Assembly: GCA_020465985.1 (NCBI GenBank)
Contig: JAANYP010007963.1
Location: 1 to 64,000, forward strand
Reading direction: 5' to 3'
Source of the DNA: Centrapalus pauciflorus
Taxonomy: Eukaryota > Streptophyta > Magnoliopsida > Asterales > Asteraceae
DNA: 64,000 bases
Below are positions 60,824 through 64,000 of this stretch, one piece after another. The position numbers and the translations under genes were made by a program. The stretch's first letter is position 1. Each line of letters begins with the position of its first letter. Below the pieces are notes generated by a model. That model was not told the origin of the DNA, did not search any database, and was given only the letters and a program-made list of their open reading frames with translations.

Positions 60824-62606
60824 CTTGACCTTAGTATATTTTCTTTCCTTTTATAGTAAGTGAGTAGGTTAGTTTATTAGCTTATCTTAATTATGAAAAA
60901 CAAAAAAAAGGAGAGAAAACCATAAAAAGTTAAAAAAAAGAGAATATTAGAAAAATAAGTTAAGTCTTAGGTTCAAAGTGACGAAAATTAGCACAGTCGA
61001 TACAATCTCTAAGTGTTAAGCTTTCACGCATAATGCACCTTAAGCCCTAAGTGATATACATTTTCTTGTTTGATGTGTTGGTAGGCATAATATACAAAGG
61101 GAATCTCAAAAGCTAATAAAATATTCAAGAAAAAGTCTTATGTGTAACTAACTTAGATGTATGACCAAATGGTCTTAATTTCTATGTTAGAGACATAGAT
61201 ACGATGATTCTAAATGAGGTATGCAAATTTTCTGGGGGAAGTATAGCAACATCATATACATCTTAAAGAAAAGAAAAGAAAAGAGAATTTTGATAAAAAG
61301 GAGAGAGTCAAAACAAGTCGCTTTGTTGTACATAAGTACTGACCTGGCACCTCTGTTTTGATTCGAGTTAGCAAGAAAAGTCGCTTTGTTGTACGTAAGT
61401 ACAGACCTGTCACCGCTGTCTTGCTAGCTTTAAATAAACTTTAAGACAAACTAAGACACTCTGTTGTATGTAAATACAAAACTGTGTCCGACGATTGCCT
61501 TTTAAAGAAAATTTGCAATACCAAAAAGTTATAATCATTGTGTGTCTGTGTTGATCATAGAAGTATGTCTAAGTATGGGACACATATGGTAGTTTCTTGA
61601 TAAATATAAAGGCCAATGGATATTCCAAAGTGTAAAATGTTTAAAGAGAAAATCATACCGACAATCGACTTGGTTTGTACTTCACGACAAACAATCAAAG
61701 GAATCAAAAATTTCTAAGTGTGAAAGTGTAATACTGCAAGTGCGTATTGACACCGCTATCTGATTGAACCTTCTTTGACTTTCTCACAAAAATATTCTGT
61801 TAGTATAGGTCGAAAATTTCTTAAAAGTAGTTTAGAGTAGCTTAAGTTTAAATTTTGTTCAAATATATTATTTTATTTTATTTTATTTTTATTTTATTTT
61901 AAGTAGGAAAAAGGTCAAAGTTACTAGGATGCATTTTTGGTTGGATAAACAAATATTGCGTGAAATTCTGTAGCTTGGTGTGAATGATTTTGCAAAATTT
62001 GAAAAATTCCATTACACGAAAAAATTGAATTTTAATCAAGTATTTTCAAAATTTTCCTCAAATTCGAAAGACAGACAAATTCGAACTAACCTTCGAATTT
62101 GTCAGGAAGTTCGAACATATGGCAAGTTCGAAGGTAGTTGGTATAAATAGGTCAACAGTACGTCATTAAAGGCACCTACCTTCGACTTTAATCATTCGAA
62201 CTTGTCCGACGATCTCGAATTTGTTGCTTCGAACTTGTCGCATTCGATTTTCTTCCTATTCCTCGAAGTTTTGCACACTTTTCTCGAACCTACTCACATA
62301 CTTAGGTATAGTAATCATTTTTATACAAAGTCAAATGGGGTTAATATAGCAAAAAAATCGAGTTTATTTGATGGTTTTTGGGTTTAAACTATGTGGTTTA
62401 AAATCACAAGTTTAGACCGGCAAAAGTTAAAATAAAACAGACATAACTTCGATTCGAACCCAATAGGACTTAGTTGATACTGTTTTCTAAGTCAAATGGG
62501 GTTAAAATCTTGGATTTTTGTTTAAAAATGGCCGACTTCGAACATGTTCTTCATGTTCGAACTTGTCACAAGTTCGAACTTGTTGAAATATCTACAAGTT
62601 CGAAGT
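60824..62606 (+). other. Copia D post-pol region with repeats
   Basis: No long frame. 61318-61492 holds three units GTCGCTTTGTTGTACRTAAGTAC / TCTGTTGTATGTAAATAC, about 62-75 bp apart. 62040-62606 is rich in TCGAACTTGT words. TATAAATAGG at about 62145 could be a TATA box. In Copia-1 the corresponding place leads into the accessory frame; here it is cut before that point. Confidence 0.6.
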
Positions 62607-63855
62607 GTGAAGACCTTCCCTTACGGGGCAGTCCTCAAAGTCTAGGTCCCAATTCATGCAACACGATATCAATCATACTAAGATAGGGTAATTAAATTGC
62701 GGAATAATAAAATTACATGTACATACAAGATTAGGATTAAGTTTACATATTTCAAAATAAAGTTATAAAAGGGTAACATCTAATCTAATCATAATATCAT
62801 ACATTACATCAAATCTACCCAAAACCACCACAATTGTTGTCTTCCAATCAATACCAGAAAGATTTGTTGAGTAGTGGTCTAGAAAATCTTCAAAAATTGG
62901 ATCTTGAATGACCTAAGTACTAGGTCCTGCAGGTGATTTTCCTTTGGCTTTACCTGTAAAATATTAATGCAACATCTGTAAGCAATGCTTAGTGAGTTTA
63001 TAGATTTTCAATATCAACATGCGTGTCAAGCGGAGTCATTAGTCTTAGCGTGATATGTCTTGGCTGCCGCTACAGCCCTCATGATTGAGATATAGAATCA
63101 TAGAATCGGATGATGTTCAAGCCACACTCACGCTTAAATCGTGGGGATCAGTCACATACTGGGCTAGCTACCAGTAAGTCAATATGGCGGAACATCGGAG
63201 GTCATTACCAAGTTCATAAGAACTGGTGAAATAGCCGGGTCTAGAACAATAGACCATAAGGGCTAGTCAAGCTGAATCAATCTATCAAATGTCTGATCAA
63301 TAATGGAAGCATATGTCTTAGAAGTCATGATAGCAATGAATCATAAAGCAAAGTCTGAAGCAATATTAAATGCAATATGAAAAGATAAACAAATAGCTAT
63401 CATGATTCACTGGGCAACACCCAACCATGGTGTGCACAGGTCTCAATTCAGCTGATAAATGAATGTCAATAAATCTGTCAGCATCAATATATCTCAACCG
63501 GATCTATGCATGTTCAATCTGAATATCTATAACTCACAGGTCTGGGTCTTGGTCAAACAGATATATGAATCTGCCACCTGAGTTATCTCAGGATTTTGTC
63601 AATCTGTAATCTGTCAATTCTTTTCAAATCAGAGACCCGCTTTCAAGTCTTTAAGTCTTTAAATCTTTGTTCAGATAATAACTGAACCTGTTCAAATTCA
63701 TTCATGATAATATCATGTTAATTTCATCGTCTGTATCATCATCATTATCATGGAATTTCATTATTTCTTTTGGTCATTAAAATCTGTAATTCTATCTGAT
63801 TCTGATAACTGATATCTTGTCAATCTTTCATTAAATTCTCATAAGCTCTCTTTTT

Positions 63856-63936
<81 letters not shown>

Positions 63937-64000
63937 CATTTAATTAAAATATCATAATATAATAATTGGATCCGGATCAATCCGGATTCGGATACATCCA
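62607..64000 (-). repeat. Gypsy-type LTR, 3' part on the minus strand (runs off right edge)
   Basis: Its border with Copia D is TGTGAAGACCTTCC on plus, i.e. GGAAGGTCTTCACA as a minus-strand LTR end. Text such as TAAGCAATGCTTAGTGAGTT and CTTTACCTGTAAAATATTAA, and the alternating AATCTGTCA words, are what I associate with plant Gypsy LTRs. No internal coding region is reached. Contains (AT)n at 63858-63933. Confidence 0.5.
63858..63933. repeat. (AT)n microsatellite, about 75 bp
   Basis: Pure AT tract near the right window edge. Confidence 0.97.

Larger units (their letters stand above)
53551..62606 (+). mobile_element. Copia D, Ty1/Copia element cut at its 3' side by another LTR
   Basis: 5' LTR 53551-54103, primer site 54106-54118, leader with TCGAACTTGT repeats, gag (54682-56633), knuckle region (56782-57444), pol (57466-60823) and a post-pol region to 62606. 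There the end of a minus-strand Gypsy-type LTR begins. The missing 3' portion probably lies right of the window. It is a relative of Copia-1 but a different family. Multiple stops and shifts are present. Confidence 0.9.

Overview
This is plant nuclear DNA. The evidence is spliceosomal introns with GT..AG borders, LTR retrotransposons primed by initiator tRNA-Met (TGGTATCAGAGCC), Mutator-like inverted-repeat elements with 9-bp target duplications, MITEs, Helitron-like ends and very long AT microsatellites. The Copia proteins look most like those I know from Asteraceae (daisy family). That placement is inference from memory, not a search. Most of the window is nested transposons.

Layout. 1-7511 is a minus-strand nest: Copia A (LTR 645-1323, gag running off the left edge) sits in the gag of Copia B (LTR 2907-3176). 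B sits in the gag of Copia C (LTR 5059-7511), whose LTR holds a 1336-bp Mutator-like element carrying pieces of host genes. 7512-11620 holds Copia remnants and MITEs. 11621-12930 and 26711-28028 are two partial copies of one LTR family. Between them lies a broken GDP-fucose O-fucosyltransferase gene (minus strand, 26290 to 14054). It was cut by a 10.76-kb Copia element, Copia-1 (14296-25054; LTRs 650 and 655 bp, target duplication GTTAA). Copia-1 has gag, pol and a third long reading frame of about 929 codons downstream of pol. 26432-26494 holds a lone CIPK-like kinase exon. 28029-32303 is MITEs, Helitron-like AT-rich sequence and a solo LTR.

The one apparently intact gene is at about 32.5-45.6 kb on the plus strand. 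Ten exons (a 5' UTR exon plus nine coding exons) encode a 413-aa coiled-coil protein, and all eight coding introns are phase 0. Its introns carry a Mutator-like element, a young non-autonomous LTR element (37247-39501), a truncated LTR element with an ARID-like frame, and a CACTA-like tandem array.

45.9-50.2 kb holds a 1.7-kb foldback element, AT repeats, a terminal-exon fragment of an unidentified gene and a solo LTR inserted exactly at its splice acceptor. 50.2-53.5 kb is a Ty3/Gypsy 5' LTR plus gag, broken by Copia D (53551-62606). Copia D is in turn cut by a minus-strand Gypsy-type LTR (62607 to the right edge).

Most interesting: (1) the long accessory frame after pol in Copia-1, with a second polypurine tract between pol and it; (2) a stop plus branch point plus 3' splice site between gag and protease in two different Copia families, with an in-phase donor in Copia-1; (3) family-specific short motifs repeated through LTRs, leaders and post-pol regions; (4) the host genes and gene fragments trapped by transposons.
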